From Acidobacteriota bacterium (lineage in GTDB: Bacteria > Acidobacteriota > Terriglobia > Acidiferrales > UBA7541), in assembly GCA_021324935.1 (NCBI GenBank), contig JAJPIE010000010.1:1-61452 (forward strand): DNA of 61,452 bases, written 5' to 3'. Numbering within the stretch: position 1 is the first letter of the stretch; every line of letters begins with the position of its first letter. Under the pieces are notes generated by a model. That model did no database searches. It was not told where the DNA came from and saw only the letters and a list, made by a program, of their open reading frames with translations. Below are positions 46,050-55,294 of this stretch, one piece after another. The translations under genes and the position numbers were made by a program.

Positions 46050-49000
46050 TTAATTTAGCATCTCCAATGCTTGTTGAGCCATTTTGTGCCCCGGCTGCTG
46101 TTTTAACAATTCCTCCAGCGTTTCTCGCGCCTTTTCCTTATCGTCCAGCAGTATGTATAAGCGCGCCAGATTCAAATATGCCTGATCAAATTGCGGTGCC
46201 ACTCGGATGCAATTCTCAAAGTTCTCTCTTGCTTCCGCGTATTTTTCTTGCCGGACCAGCAATACTCCAAGATTATTCAACGCGTCGGCATAACCCGGCC
46301 GTGCCTCAATCGCTTTCGCCAGAAATTCCGACGCCCGCTCCAGGTCATTCTCCTGCGCGTAGAGCATCCCCATGCCGTAATTCGCATCCGCGTCGTCGGG
46401 TTTTTCCTGCAAAGCTTGCTCCAGCAGCTTTTCCGCCCCGGTGAGATCGCCCTTTCTTCGCAACAGATTTCCATAATTCAGCAGCGCGGTCTCGTAGCTC
46501 GGCCGCAGCTCCAGCGATTTCTTGAAGTCCTCGATGGCCTCTGCTTCCAGGCCCTGTTGTGCGGAAACCATTCCCAGGTTGTTCCAACCTTCCGCGTAAT
46601 CGGGTTTCAGCTTCACCGCCTCTTGCAGATATCCGCGCGCTCTATTCAAATCCCCTTTTGTCAAAAACAGCGTTCCCAGGTTGTAATGTGCTTCCGGGTT
46701 GTCCGGCTTCGCTGCGATCACTTGTTGGAATGAAGCTGTTGCAGCGTCCAAATATCCGCGCTGGAAAAACGCCACTCCGTAAGTGAAATCGTTGCGCTGA
46801 AATTCCGTCAAATACGCGGTTCCCGGCATTGGCAGTGCCAGCCGTGCAAATTCTTCTGGCTTTTCCGGCATGTTGCGAATATCATCCGCCACCCGCTCCG
46901 CAGCGAAACGCCCTCGATAAACTTTCAGGACCTTTCCGTCAGGGTTAAGCAGAAATGACGTCGGCAGCCCCAGATCTCTCCGCCGGTCGAACAAGTAGCG
47001 GTAAAAGATATTGTAAATACCTGTACTTTCCTCGCTCCCAAGCAGCGTGGGCAATGAAATCGAATTCTGCGCGAGCGCCGTGCGAATCGCCCCCGCGTCC
47101 TGCGAAGCATCGGTATTCAGGCAAAGAATCCGCAGTCCAACTTTCTCCAACCCTGCCCGATGTTTCTCTATCTGTCGCAATTGCTCCACGGACTCCGGCG
47201 AGGCAGTGCTCCAGAATAGTAGAAGCACGGCGTGGCTGCGCATCTCTGAAAGGCGTTGAACTCCCCCGTCTAAATCGGGGAGCGCAAAATCCGGCGCCTG
47301 CACTGGCTGAATTAGCCAGGTCTCCACACTTTCCGGGAGCGCCTTTGCGGGGAGCGCCGCCGCCTGTTTCAGGTATGCGCTCCCGGGGCTCGAGAACGCC
47401 TGGGCCTTGAATTCCTTTTCACCTTCGCGAATCTCAATCCTGGAATTTGCCGGCACATTCTCAAATGTTTGAGTCAACCCGCTGGGCCAGCGGATGCTTG
47501 CGCGCGTCTTCCCTGCCGATTTGCCAATCCCGAAAAATACTTCTTTGCTGTGTTGCGACAAAAACCCTGAACCCGCCATCACCTGTTTTGTTTGCCGGAT
47601 TCCCCCGGTTTCGATCGTTACCGCGGCCCCAATCGCATCGCGGTTGCCTTTTGTTCCGGTCAGCCGAAAAGCGATCGACCCGCCAATCTCGCTCACGGCA
47701 TTTCGCAGAATCCGAATCTGCGGCGCCGTGCGATTTTTCAGCACAATCTCCAGCCTGCCGTCGTGATCCAGATCCGCCAGCGCAAAGGCGCGGCTGTCGT
47801 CCCCAAAATCCAATCCGGCTGCGCCCGATATTTCGGAAAACGTTCCGTCCTGGTTGTTCCGGTAAAACACGTTCCGTTCGAACCCGTTCCAGGTCGCATC
47901 CGATCGAATCAGTTCGTTGATCGCATTCCATCCTTTTTCGTAACGTTCCGCGGAAGTCTGCGTCGCCGGCGAATTTCCAACTACCTGCCGCCAGAAAAAA
48001 CTCGAAACATCTTTTTCTTCCGTCCCGGAGATGTATCCATTCGCAATGTAGATATCCGGGAATCCATCGTTGTCGAAATCCCAGGAATCCGACGCCCACG
48101 CCCAACGGCCCATTTCCACTCCGGCCGGCATCCCGACATTCTCGAATTTTCCGTTGCCCTGATTCCGGTACAGCCAGTTTCCCCGCATGTGCCGGCTGTA
48201 GTTCTCGCGAATTTCCGCCGGCTCTCTCGCGTGGAACTTCGGTTGTTCGGTCACTCGCGATCCTGCCGCTGACCACATGTTTGACACATAAATGTCCGGC
48301 TTGCCATCGTTGTCATAATCCAGCCAACTGGCGCTCATTCCGGCGCCCACGTCGTTGACATGCGCCTCGTTCGAAACCGCCGTGAAGGTCCCGTCGCCGT
48401 TGTTCCGGTAAAGGTTGCTGCGTCCAAAATCGTTCGCCACGTACAAATCCGCTTGCCCATCGCCATTGTAGTCGTTCCACGCGCACGCGAAGCTGTAACG
48501 GTCGTTCTCCGCATTCAGTCCGGCCGCTGCGGTGCGATCCTCAAATATCCCGTTCCCTTCATTGTGCAGCAGAAAATTTGGCGGGCCGTTCCGTGCGTCA
48601 AAATACGGCGCCGGATAGTGGTACTGCTCGAGTCCCAGGTAGTAGCTGTACAGACAGAAATAAATGTCCAGCCGGCCGTCGCCGTCGTAATCCGCCGCCG
48701 CGGCGTGCGTGAACGTGCCCTCCGGCGTTTTTAGGAATCGGAATGCATCCCGCTTCAATGAGAAGCTTCCATTTCCCTGATTCAAAAACAGCAGTGGCCC
48801 GCCCGCGCATACCACCAAAAGGTCCTGCAGGCCTTTGTTCTCGAAATCCGCAAACAGCGCGCAGGCGCTATTGTCCAGGACGCCGACGCCGGCCCTTTCC
48901 GTCACGTCCTCAAATGTCCCGTCGCCCCGGTTGCGGTAAAGCCGGTTCGGCAGTCCCGCTGGCTGGCAAACGTATAAATCATCAAATCCATCGTTGTCAT

Positions 49001-49901
49001 AATCGCCAGCGGCTATTCCGTTGTTTCCGTAGACGTCGATCCCTGTCGCGCCGTCGAGCACTGTCCGCCAATAATCCACGCCGCCCAATAGTTGTGTCTG
49101 GTACGACTCCGTTTGCCCCAGCGCCTGTGGGCTGACATCCACGAACACCGGTTGCAGCGCCCGGCTCACAGTCTCCTGGTCCGCCCTCCACTTCAAAATT
49201 CGCCAGTCGCCGGAATCCTCGCAACGCCACTCCATTTGCCACTTCCCGATGCGTTCCTCGCGCTCTCCATCACGCTTTTCGCCAAGCAGGTCGTAGCGCA
49301 TTTCAATTGCGACGGTCGGTGGTTTGCTTTTGATTTCCTGAATTCCCGTGAGCAGAATTTCTGCCGTTTTGATCTTCGTGTAGTCCGCCAGATAGTTCTG
49401 CATTGTCTCCAGGAACTGTTCTCGCGGCAGTTCTGGCCGCCCCGGAAAGCTCCGCTGGAAAACTTCCACGCCGTACCCCGGGCGCAATTTCTTTTCCTTC
49501 ATCGCGACAAGTGAAACACCCAGCATTTGCGCGTCAAGAAAGGCGGCAAGTGCGTTCAATGCCGGCGGAGCGGCTCGCAGCTCTTTCGCCCAACCTTCCA
49601 TCGTGGTGGAAATTTCGTAGGCGTATTTTTCGGTTTTGTATTGGTCCGTGCCGGGATCTACATACCGGAGCACGTCTTCAAGCGGCGACTTCTTGGGATA
49701 GTGCGGCGTAATGCGGTAATCCGCGAAAGGGAATTCGAACCTCGGAGCGGCCCCGGCGCTCCCCGGATGCGGAAACGCTCTCGTCAGGAATGGCGCGGGC
49801 AAAAAGCTCGCCGGCGCCCAGCGCAGTGTTCCCAGAAAGGTCCGCCGCGAGATCTTCCGTTTATCTTTTGGGTGACGCCCCATCCTCGGGTGCTCGCGCA
49901 T
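46050..49901 (-). CDS. FG-GAP / ASPIC-UnbV / redoxin-like / TPR fusion protein, exported
   Basis: Multidomain protein of 1283 residues. A Tat motif KISRRTFLGTLRW lies near residues 16-28. An N-terminal region of about 220 residues resembles no family I know. FG-GAP repeats (about 280-740) and an ASPIC/UnbV domain (about 750-820) follow. Then comes a thioredoxin/AhpC-like domain (APDFALPDLDGGVQRLSEM; VLLLFWSTASPESVEQLRQ; GLPTSFLLNPDGKVLKVYRG), in which the usual catalytic W-C-x-x-C is replaced by STASPES, so it cannot do dithiol chemistry. About eight TPR units finish the protein. It is the first structural gene after lacI, 110 bases downstream. Confidence 0.85.
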   Translation of the reverse strand: MREHPRMGRHPKDKRKISRRTFLGTLRWAPASFLPAPFLTRAFPHPGSAGAAPRFEFPFADYRITPHYPKKSPLEDVLRYVDPGTDQYKTEKYAYEISTTMEGWAKELRAAPPALNALAAFLDAQMLGVSLVAMKEKKLRPGYGVEVFQRSFPGRPELPREQFLETMQNYLADYTKIKTAEILLTGIQEIKSKPPTVAIEMRYDLLGEKRDGEREERIGKWQMEWRCEDSGDWRILKWRADQETVSRALQPVFVDVSPQALGQTESYQTQLLGGVDYWRTVLDGATGIDVYGNNGIAAGDYDNDGFDDLYVCQPAGLPNRLYRNRGDGTFEDVTERAGVGVLDNSACALFADFENKGLQDLLVVCAGGPLLFLNQGNGSFSLKRDAFRFLKTPEGTFTHAAAADYDGDGRLDIYFCLYSYYLGLEQYHYPAPYFDARNGPPNFLLHNEGNGIFEDRTAAAGLNAENDRYSFACAWNDYNGDGQADLYVANDFGRSNLYRNNGDGTFTAVSNEAHVNDVGAGMSASWLDYDNDGKPDIYVSNMWSAAGSRVTEQPKFHAREPAEIRENYSRHMRGNWLYRNQGNGKFENVGMPAGVEMGRWAWASDSWDFDNDGFPDIYIANGYISGTEEKDVSSFFWRQVVGNSPATQTSAERYEKGWNAINELIRSDATWNGFERNVFYRNNQDGTFSEISGAAGLDFGDDSRAFALADLDHDGRLEIVLKNRTAPQIRILRNAVSEIGGSIAFRLTGTKGNRDAIGAAVTIETGGIRQTKQVMAGSGFLSQHSKEVFFGIGKSAGKTRASIRWPSGLTQTFENVPANSRIEIREGEKEFKAQAFSSPGSAYLKQAAALPAKALPESVETWLIQPVQAPDFALPDLDGGVQRLSEMRSHAVLLLFWSTASPESVEQLRQIEKHRAGLEKVGLRILCLNTDASQDAGAIRTALAQNSISLPTLLGSEESTGIYNIFYRYLFDRRRDLGLPTSFLLNPDGKVLKVYRGRFAAERVADDIRNMPEKPEEFARLALPMPGTAYLTEFQRNDFTYGVAFFQRGYLDAATASFQQVIAAKPDNPEAHYNLGTLFLTKGDLNRARGYLQEAVKLKPDYAEGWNNLGMVSAQQGLEAEAIEDFKKSLELRPSYETALLNYGNLLRRKGDLTGAEKLLEQALQEKPDDADANYGMGMLYAQENDLERASEFLAKAIEARPGYADALNNLGVLLVRQEKYAEARENFENCIRVAPQFDQAYLNLARLYILLDDKEKARETLEELLKQQPGHKMAQQALEMLN

Positions 49902-50011
49902 TTCGCTTGCAGCGCCACGATGCTAACACCCGGCGCATTCCCCGCCAAACTGCCGGCCGTCGCCGGTTCCGTCGCTCTCAGGAAACGTGCCTCGAAGCGC
50001 CAGCCGCAGGG

Positions 50012-51016
50012 CTACTGGGACCGCACAGGCCCCGAGGAATTGCCAATGAAGAGTTCGGCTGAAATTTCATACACTTTGCCTTGCGGGTTCGGCGAACTGA
50101 CCAGTTCATGCAAAACATCCGCGGCCATTTGCCCCAGCAAATCTCGATGGATATCCACCGTCGTAATCGAGGGATTGCTGTATTCCGCAAGCCGTGTGCG
50201 GTCGAATCCGATTAGCGAAATGTCCTGCGGCACGCGGCAGCCCGCCTTGGTCAGTCCCTTCAACACGCCCACCGCCGTCAGATCGTTCACCGCCATCACC
50301 GCCGTGGGCGGTGGGATCATCTTCCCGATAGCCAGCCCCGCCGCCAGTCCTCCCTCAAATCGCAAATCTCCGTGCAGCACCGGCCCCGGCTCCAGCCCCA
50401 GTTCTTGCATGATTTTTTCGTAGGCTTCCAGGCGCATTATGTTCGACCGTAGCGTCGGCCGTCCCGCCACAAACGCGATCTTCCGGTGCCCTTCCTTGTG
50501 CAGATAGCGCACCGATTGCTCGATCCCGGAGGCGTAATCGATGCGCAGCGTGCTCACGTAGCCTCGTGCCGGCGCGTGATCCAGGAAAGTCACCGCGATT
50601 TTCCGGCGCACCAGCTCGTCGATCAGCTTCGGACTGATTTCCGAAGTCATGATGGCCACGCCGCCCACGTTGTGCGCCATCATGCGGCTTGCCGCCTCCT
50701 GCGTGCGCCGCGGGTCGTAATTCGTGTCGCTCAGGATCGCGTCGTAGCCCAGTTGCCGCGTGCGCGCCAGAAAGCTCTTGATGATTTCGGGAAAGAAGGG
50801 ATTCTCCACGTCGGACACGATGATTCCCAGGGTCCGCGCGTCGCGCGAAGCCAGACGCCGTGCGTGAATATTCGGCAGGTAACCTAAGCGCTTAACCGTT
50901 GTCAGCACCAGGTTCTGTGTGCTTCTTCCCACCTTGCCCCGCTTGTTCAAAACATTGGAGACCGTTGCAGTGGAGACACCCGCCGCCTTGGCTACATCCC
51001 GTATCGTCAAACCCAT
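50012..51016 (-). CDS. LacI-family transcriptional regulator
   Basis: Sugar-responsive repressor of 334 residues. I start at 51016, where the LacI helix-turn-helix begins (MGLTIRDVAKAAGVSTATVSNVLN); the frame open to 51121 lacks similarity. The hinge is near residues 45-60. The periplasmic-binding-like effector domain spans about 60-334 (TLGIIVSDVENPFFPEIIKSF; VGGVAIMTSEISPKLIDELV; SLIGFDRTRLAEYSNPSITTV). The gene is divergent from a receptor gene, with overlapping promoters and two operator-like boxes between them, and it leads the FG-GAP/TPR operon. A further box lies within its own coding sequence. The effector is unknown. Confidence 0.93.
   Translation of the reverse strand: MGLTIRDVAKAAGVSTATVSNVLNKRGKVGRSTQNLVLTTVKRLGYLPNIHARRLASRDARTLGIIVSDVENPFFPEIIKSFLARTRQLGYDAILSDTNYDPRRTQEAASRMMAHNVGGVAIMTSEISPKLIDELVRRKIAVTFLDHAPARGYVSTLRIDYASGIEQSVRYLHKEGHRKIAFVAGRPTLRSNIMRLEAYEKIMQELGLEPGPVLHGDLRFEGGLAAGLAIGKMIPPPTAVMAVNDLTAVGVLKGLTKAGCRVPQDISLIGFDRTRLAEYSNPSITTVDIHRDLLGQMAADVLHELVSSPNPQGKVYEISAELFIGNSSGPVRSQ
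50885..50895. promoter_or_regulatory. LacI-type box inside lacI (TAAGCGCTTAA)
   Basis: This matches 11 of 12 bases of TTAAGCGCTTAA within the codons for the VKRLG segment of the DNA-binding domain. It could be an auxiliary operator, or only a by-product of the conserved protein sequence. Confidence 0.35.
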
Positions 51017-51090
51017 GGTTTTCTGGACCGCTCCTCGACTTAGTATCGCAAAATAACGCCGAATTTTTGAGCGTGCGGCGTAGTGCCGCG

Positions 51091-51118
51091 AGTATAGATG
51101 AAAAAAAATGCTTGACAA
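51091..51118 (-). promoter_or_regulatory. Candidate promoter of lacI
   Basis: On the minus strand TTGTCA (51118-51113) and TATACT (51096-51091) are separated by 16 bases. It predicts a leader of about 70 bases. Its -35 overlaps that of the divergent receptor promoter. Confidence 0.55.
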
Positions 51119-51141
51119 CATCCAAAAGACTGTGGTCTAGT
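51112..51141 (+). promoter_or_regulatory. Candidate promoter of the 51.4 kb receptor gene
   Basis: A perfect TTGACA (51112-51117) is followed after 18 bases by TCTAGT (51136-51141). A start near 51148 would put the first operator box at about +5, a classic repression position. The leader to the ATG would be about 250 bases. Confidence 0.5.
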
Positions 51142-51152
51142 GCCACGCAAGG

Positions 51153-51164
51153 TTAAGCGGTTAA
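51153..51164. promoter_or_regulatory. LacI-type operator TTAAGCGGTTAA
   Basis: A 12-bp near-palindrome with both TTAA arms intact, immediately downstream of the receptor promoter in the lacI/receptor divergent region. It is the proximal copy of a tandem pair. Confidence 0.6.
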
Positions 51165-51180
51165 GTTTTTGGGGTGCCTG

Positions 51181-51192
51181 TTAAGCGGTTCA
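51181..51192. promoter_or_regulatory. Second LacI-type box TTAAGCGGTTCA
   Basis: It has the same first ten bases as the box at 51153, repeated 28 bases downstream (centre to centre, between two and three helical turns). Cooperative binding is possible. Confidence 0.5.
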
Positions 51193-51395
51193 TCTCTGGG
51201 GCGCTGCTTCTTTGTCGGGTTGGTCGTTACCCTCTTCCCCCACCGGATTCCCCGCTTTTCAGACAGCGTTTGCGCTTTCTCCTGGTTCGTTTTTATGGCG
51301 GGTTCTTGTCGAGGCGCCCGCCCTTGCCTATTTGGCTTGCTTCGCTCGGGCGCGCCGTCGCTATTTTGCTAGGGTCTTGTTTAGGAGGGATTGGC

Positions 51396-54300
51396 ATGAA
51401 GGCTAGGATGTCTTTCCATTGGGGTTACACACTCTCGATTTTCGTGGTTCTGGCCGCGCTTCTGCTCGTCGCCGCTCCCCTGCAAGCGCAGGTGGACACC
51501 GGCTCGATTCTCGGAACGGTAACCGACCAGACGGGCGCCGTCGTTGCCGGCGCGTCCGTTACCCTCACCAATGAGGGCACGGGCGCCAGCCTGACCACGA
51601 CGACGGGCTCCGATGGCGTGTACAAATTCACTCCCGTCCGGATCGGCAGCTACAAGATCGAAGCCTCCTTTCAGGGATTCCAGGCTGTTTCCGTGAAGGG
51701 CATCGTTGTGAACGTCGGTGTCGACGTTGTTCAGAATTTCACCCTTAAGCCCGGCAATGTCACGCAATCGATCGAAGTCACCGCAACCACTCCGCTTCTC
51801 GAGTCGCAGAACGCCGCTGTTGGCCAGGTCACCGATACGAAAGCCATCAATGACCTGCCCCTGAACGGCCGCAACTTCACCTTTCTCGCGCAGCTCGGCG
51901 CCGGCGTCAACACGCCTCAAGCGGATACGCGCGGCAATGCCGCAAGCGGCGCTTTTGCCGCCAACGGGCTGCGCCCCTCCCAGAACAACTATCTTCTCGA
52001 CGGCATCGACAACAACTCCGACACGGTCGACTTCCTGAACGGCACTAATTTCGTCGTTCTTCCCCCGGTCGACGCCATTCAGGAGTTCCGCGTCGAGACC
52101 TCCAGTTTCAGCGCCGAATTCGGCCGCTCCGGCGCCGCGGTTTTGAATGCCACCATCAAGTCCGGCACCAACGAACTTCACGGCTCGGCCTGGGAATTCT
52201 TCCGCAACGATAAGCTCGACGCCGCCGACTTTTTTGAAAACGCCGGTGGCATTCCCAAGGGCGCCCTTCGTCAGAATCAGTTTGGTTTTACGGTTGGCGG
52301 CCCCGTGGTGATTCCGCATATCTTAAATGGGCGGAACAAGCTCTTCTTCTTCGGCGACTACGAAGGCTTCCGCCGCGTGCAGGGCACCGTTTTTACCGGC
52401 ACCGTTCCGACCATGGCCGAACGCAACAGCGGATATACCAACTTCAGCGATCTCCTTTCTCCCACCGCGACCCAAACCGATGCGCTCGGCCGCATCCTTC
52501 CCACTGGCACCATTCTCGATCCTGGGACGACGCGCCCGGTTACCGCGGGCCAGGTCGACCCGGTCACGGGTCTCACCGCGGCCTCGTCGGGTTTTGTACG
52601 CGATCCCTTTGGTGCGTTTGGGACGGGAACTTGCCCGGTGAGCACGTCGAACTTCACGGGCACAAACGTCGCCGCTTGCAATTTGAACCAGATTCCGGTC
52701 GGCCGCCTCGATACCAATGCCATCAAGCTGATGAACCTCTACCCGAATCCCACCAATAACAACGTCTTCAATAACTACGCAAATTCCCCCAAGCTTTTCG
52801 AGCACGCCAACTCTTTCGATTCCCGTGTGGACGCGAATTTCAACGATAAGAATCAGGTCTTCTTCCGCTTCAGCTTGAAGGACGACCCGCAGTTTATCCC
52901 CGGTATTTTCGCCGGCATCGCCGATGGCGGCGGTTTCCAGGACGGCAACCAGACCGCCAACGCCCAGCAGACCGTGCTCGGCTACACACACACCTTCTCG
53001 CCGAACTTGATCAACGAGTTGCGCGCCGGCTTCAACTACCTCCACACCACACGCAGCGCGCCTTCGGCCACCGACCTTTCGAACATTCCCAGTCAGTTTG
53101 GCATTCAGGATATTCCGCAGACCACTTTGAACGGCGGATTGCCTGCCCTTGTGATCAATGGCTTGAGCACTTTGGGTAGCAACGCCTTCCTGCCCTCCGA
53201 TGAAGTCAGCTCCACGTTCCAGTTGACCGACGACGTCACGAAAATTTACGGCAAGCACACCTTCAAGATGGGGATAGAATACCAGCACGTGAAGTTCTCC
53301 ACCCTGCAGCCTCCCTGGTCGCGCGGTGAATGGGACTACAAGGCTGGCATCACAGACGTCGTGGGTTCCACTGCCGGCAACACGGGCCGTGCGGATTTCC
53401 TGCTGACTCCGGTTGCGACCCAGCTTGCGGGCAATCCCTATCTCGGTGGCGCCAGCGAAATCTTCATCTCCAACATCGCCGAGACCGACGATGGTAAGGA
53501 CTACTACGGCGGCTACTTCCAGGATGATTGGAAAATCACCAGCAAATTGACTCTCAATCTTGGTCTCCGGTACGACTTCTTCGGCCTTGTCTACGAGCAC
53601 CACTCCGCGCAAGCGAACTTTGTTCCCAGCGGTCCTCCAATTGGTGGCCCTGCTTACATTCTTCCCACCGGCAACCCGAACGCGGGCAGCCTCTCCCCCA
53701 GCTTTACGCAACTGTTGCAGCAGGACGGCATTGCTCTCCTCAATACCAACAAGTATGGAGGGGGCTTGGGTAATTCCGCGGGCAACAACTTCGCTCCCCG
53801 CGTTGGCTTTGCCTATCAGCTTAATCCCAAGCTCGTGATTCGCGGCGGATTCGGCATCTTTTACAACGGCTTCGAAAACCGCGGTTACTCCCCGAACATC
53901 GGGGAGAACTATCCCTTCCAGTTCAGCTTCGATTTCAAGCCCAACGGAAGCAATAGTGTCACTTCCAACCTATTTCCCGGCTGCGCCACGGCCGGCCCCG
54001 GCGGAACGGGGACGTTTGAAACTGGATTCTCCTGTACGCCTCTGAATCCAGCGGTTGTGAATGCCTCGGGCTTGCAGTTGCGCGGCATCCAGTTTGACTA
54101 CAAAACTCCCTATAGCATGGGCGGCAACTTGACTGTGCAATACCAGTTGACTCCGACCATCGCTGTCCAGGCTGGCTACGTCACCTCTTTGGCTCGCCAC
54201 CTGGAGATTTTCCCCGGCAGCAACAATGTGACTTCGATCGCAGCCTTTAACGCCGACCAGACCGCACTCGTCCCATTCCCCGATTTCTCGCGTGGCGCCA

Positions 54301-55190
54301 GTTATGCCGCCACAGAGGGCACGAGCAACTATCATTCGTTGCAAACCAAGATCGAAAAGCGCTTTGGCAGTGGTCTGAGTTTGCTTGCAACATATACTTA
54401 TTCCAAGGTACTCACCGATGCCCACGATCTGCTCAACGGCGGAAGCATCGGCGTCAGCAACGGCAACAACGGATACATTGCTCCTGGTGTTCCGGGAATC
54501 GGGCCTCACGCCGACTATGGCTTGGCGCCCTTTGATATCCGCAATGTCTTCCATTTCAGCGGCAGTTACGATCTGCCTTTCGGCAAAGGCAAGCGGTGGG
54601 CCTCCGACGCTTCTGGCTGGGAAAACCAAGTTGTTGGCGGTTGGAGCGTCAACTGGCTCGCAACCCTGCAGGATGGTCAGCCCATCCAACTCACTTGCCC
54701 CGTTACCACGGCCGCAGGCCTTGGCTGTGGCGCACTCTTTGTCCCTGGTCAACCTCTGAAGCTCGGCCTCCACACCGACGCAAATGGGCAGCTCAGCTGG
54801 TTCGGCAACCCAGCCGCATTCACTCAGCCCTGCCAGCTTGGCGCGGGTGGTGTTCCCATTCCGAATTCGCCGGCAGGCTGTGTGCCTCTCACCGGCGCCG
54901 CCGCTCTTGGCGGCGTTACCGAGGTCCCAGGTCCCGGCTACCACCGGCTTGACTTCTCCATCTTCAAGAACTTCCCGATCAAGGAACGCGTTACGCTCCA
55001 GTTCCGCACGGAAATCTTCAACATCACCAATCATCCGAACTTCAACGCTCCGAACTTCGGTGGCAATGGCGTTGTAGCCATCGGCGGTTCCGGCAACTAC
55101 ACCAGTCCGACCTTCGGTGAAATCGGCTCCACGCGCGATGCACCTTATGACCCGCGCCAGGTCCAGTTCGCTTTGAAGCTCCTTTTCTAG
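51396..55190 (+). CDS. TonB-dependent receptor, Oar-like, with carboxypeptidase-regulatory domain
   Basis: Outer-membrane barrel of 1264 residues. The ATG at 51396 has a textbook AGGAGGGA five bases before the spacer end and begins a signal peptide (LSIFVVLAALLLVAAPLQAQ); the upstream open frame is leader. A carboxypeptidase-regulatory domain lies at about 33-120 (GSILGTVTDQTGAVVAGASV). A plug carries LPLNGRNFTFLAQLGAGVNT and NNYLLDGIDNN (about 160-220). A barrel of about 1000 residues ends in QFALKLLF. It is controlled, by inference, by the adjacent LacI regulator through two boxes, and closed by a strong terminator. A sugar or oligosaccharide ligand is likely but not shown. Confidence 0.92.
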   Translation: MKARMSFHWGYTLSIFVVLAALLLVAAPLQAQVDTGSILGTVTDQTGAVVAGASVTLTNEGTGASLTTTTGSDGVYKFTPVRIGSYKIEASFQGFQAVSVKGIVVNVGVDVVQNFTLKPGNVTQSIEVTATTPLLESQNAAVGQVTDTKAINDLPLNGRNFTFLAQLGAGVNTPQADTRGNAASGAFAANGLRPSQNNYLLDGIDNNSDTVDFLNGTNFVVLPPVDAIQEFRVETSSFSAEFGRSGAAVLNATIKSGTNELHGSAWEFFRNDKLDAADFFENAGGIPKGALRQNQFGFTVGGPVVIPHILNGRNKLFFFGDYEGFRRVQGTVFTGTVPTMAERNSGYTNFSDLLSPTATQTDALGRILPTGTILDPGTTRPVTAGQVDPVTGLTAASSGFVRDPFGAFGTGTCPVSTSNFTGTNVAACNLNQIPVGRLDTNAIKLMNLYPNPTNNNVFNNYANSPKLFEHANSFDSRVDANFNDKNQVFFRFSLKDDPQFIPGIFAGIADGGGFQDGNQTANAQQTVLGYTHTFSPNLINELRAGFNYLHTTRSAPSATDLSNIPSQFGIQDIPQTTLNGGLPALVINGLSTLGSNAFLPSDEVSSTFQLTDDVTKIYGKHTFKMGIEYQHVKFSTLQPPWSRGEWDYKAGITDVVGSTAGNTGRADFLLTPVATQLAGNPYLGGASEIFISNIAETDDGKDYYGGYFQDDWKITSKLTLNLGLRYDFFGLVYEHHSAQANFVPSGPPIGGPAYILPTGNPNAGSLSPSFTQLLQQDGIALLNTNKYGGGLGNSAGNNFAPRVGFAYQLNPKLVIRGGFGIFYNGFENRGYSPNIGENYPFQFSFDFKPNGSNSVTSNLFPGCATAGPGGTGTFETGFSCTPLNPAVVNASGLQLRGIQFDYKTPYSMGGNLTVQYQLTPTIAVQAGYVTSLARHLEIFPGSNNVTSIAAFNADQTALVPFPDFSRGASYAATEGTSNYHSLQTKIEKRFGSGLSLLATYTYSKVLTDAHDLLNGGSIGVSNGNNGYIAPGVPGIGPHADYGLAPFDIRNVFHFSGSYDLPFGKGKRWASDASGWENQVVGGWSVNWLATLQDGQPIQLTCPVTTAAGLGCGALFVPGQPLKLGLHTDANGQLSWFGNPAAFTQPCQLGAGGVPIPNSPAGCVPLTGAAALGGVTEVPGPGYHRLDFSIFKNFPIKERVTLQFRTEIFNITNHPNFNAPNFGGNGVVAIGGSGNYTSPTFGEIGSTRDAPYDPRQVQFALKLLF

Positions 55191-55208
55191 TCAACCCCGC
55201 ACACCCCG

Positions 55209-55249
55209 CCGGGAAGGTGCTTCACAAGAAGCTCCTTCCCGGTTTTTTT
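55209..55249 (+). terminator. Rho-independent terminator after the receptor gene
   Basis: A stem CCGGGAAGG (55209-55217) / CCTTCCCGG (55234-55242) with an inner GCTTC/GAAGC helix and a 4-base loop is followed by seven T residues, 18 bases after the stop. Confidence 0.95.
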
Positions 55250-55294
55250 GCGCTCGCTTCATTTCGCAAATCCCGGTGCTACCATAGTTTCATC

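Noticed and set aside
39869..49901. DNA-level repeats or a CRISPR array suggested by recurring similar segments
   Set aside because: The recurrence comes from FG-GAP and TPR protein repeats with varied codons and no constant spacer pattern; no CRISPR array was seen anywhere.
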